Part shown: positions 5,574 through 5,941 of the stretch, one piece after another
How positions within the stretch are numbered: position 1 is the stretch's first letter
How the letters are laid out: each line of letters starts with the position of its first letter
Assembly: GCA_025457805.1 (NCBI GenBank)
Contig: JALOTR010000201.1
Span: 1-5,941 of the forward strand
DNA length: 5,941 bases
Direction of reading: 5' to 3'
From: Akkermansiaceae bacterium
Lineage (GTDB): Bacteria; Verrucomicrobiota; Verrucomicrobiia; Verrucomicrobiales; Akkermansiaceae
Program-made: the position numbers and the translations under genes
Notes under the pieces: generated by a model
Told to the model about the DNA's origin: nothing
The model's input: the letters and a program-made list of their open reading frames with translations, nothing else
The model's database searches: none

Positions 5574-5941
5574 TCACCAGCGGCGGCGTTTGCCTTCGCG
5601 ATAGAGACCCGCATCGAAGGAATAAGCTCCCGCTCCTGTTAGAATGAGCGCGATCATCGGGATGAGATAGAGCAGCGCGAGTTCCTTGGCATCATAGGTG
5701 GTTGGAGGTTTCACAAACCACGGCGATGAACCATGAAAATCAAAGGCCGCCACCACCATCGCCATGCCCATCACAAAAGCCGCCGGCCGCGTGGCGAGTC
5801 CCACGATGATGAGCAATGCCGCACCCACTTCCGCACCGATGGAGAGCATCAGGCTGAGAGGCGGCGAGAGATACTTGAGCGGGAAAAAATCCGGCACGTA
5901 AAACAGATCCTTGCGCGTGCCATATTCCTGCAGTTTGGGCA
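5574..5941 (-). CDS. DoxX-family membrane protein, N-terminus outside window
   Basis: The frame stays open to the right edge of the window. The GTG at 5897 is unlikely to be the start because the upstream residues '..PKLQEYGTRKDLFY' fit the family's pre-helix region. About 122 residues are visible. After 'VPDFFPLKYLSPPLSLML' come two hydrophobic helices including 'GAEVGAALLIIVGLATRPAA', the E-x-x-x-A-x-x-L-x-x-G-L-x-T-R pattern of DoxX proteins, and 'GMAMVVAAFDFH'. A loop leads to 'AKELALLYLIPMIALILTG' and 'GAYSFDAG', matching the family's K-E-x-A-L-L-Y and G-x-G-x-x-S-x-D-A ending. It is an inner-membrane protein. DoxX relatives have been tied to quinone-linked redox chemistry and stress, but the job of this one is unknown. 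It leads the visible minus-strand operon; the promoter is outside the window. Confidence 0.8.
   Translation of the reverse strand, partial: PKLQEYGTRKDLFYVPDFFPLKYLSPPLSLMLSIGAEVGAALLIIVGLATRPAAFVMGMAMVVAAFDFHGSSPWFVKPPTTYDAKELALLYLIPMIALILTGAGAYSFDAGLYREGKRRRW

Noticed and set aside
5561..5614. N-terminal extension of the thioesterase to the ATG at 5614
   Set aside because: It overlaps the DoxX-like gene by 41 nt, and the extra residues do not resemble the family; the ATG at 5560 starts just before the conserved hotdog motif.

Overview
The window looks like a chromosomal segment of a member of the Verrucomicrobiota, possibly the Luteolibacter/Haloferula side of the phylum. This is inferred from protein style and not from a marker gene. 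A secreted protein combines N-x-G-W-I repeats, aspartate-rich calcium-type loops of the D-x-D-x-D-G kind and a C-terminal beta-sandwich-like tail. The next protein is a beta-helix protein with the leader 'PPGAPAPSMKTLTQIEPRT' and a terminal 'NRYLMP'. Both styles are common in that phylum. The base composition is GC-rich by eye.

Left part (1-1094, plus strand): the tail of an unrecognised membrane protein is followed 8 nt later by an integral membrane acyltransferase of the wax-synthase/MBOAT type. They are probably co-transcribed. Next comes a gene-free stretch of about 440 nt (1095-1536). It carries two copies of a palindromic element; the second copy contains two extra complementary arms nested around the same 70-nt core. 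An AT-rich promoter-like patch with a near-perfect 16-nt palindrome follows.

Middle (1537-3623, plus strand): two exported proteins are encoded by genes that overlap as ATGA. The first has four N-x-G-W motifs and two calcium-type loops. The second is a right-handed beta-helix-like protein with six clear repeats of about 19 residues. They are probably made together and act outside the cytoplasm; no enzymatic motif is visible in either.

Right part (3625-5941, minus strand): a tightly spaced operon runs leftward. Its order is a DoxX-family membrane protein (5' end outside the window), a hotdog-fold acyl-CoA thioesterase and a large FAD-dependent dehydrogenase of the COG2509 type. The dehydrogenase stop codon lies 1 nt from the stop of the convergent beta-helix gene, leaving no room for a separate intergenic terminator.

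No RNA gene, CRISPR array, insertion sequence or defence system is visible. The features most worth following up are the nested palindrome pair, the coupled pair of secreted repeat proteins, and the heptamer CTAACAG, which recurs on both strands and in different reading frames.
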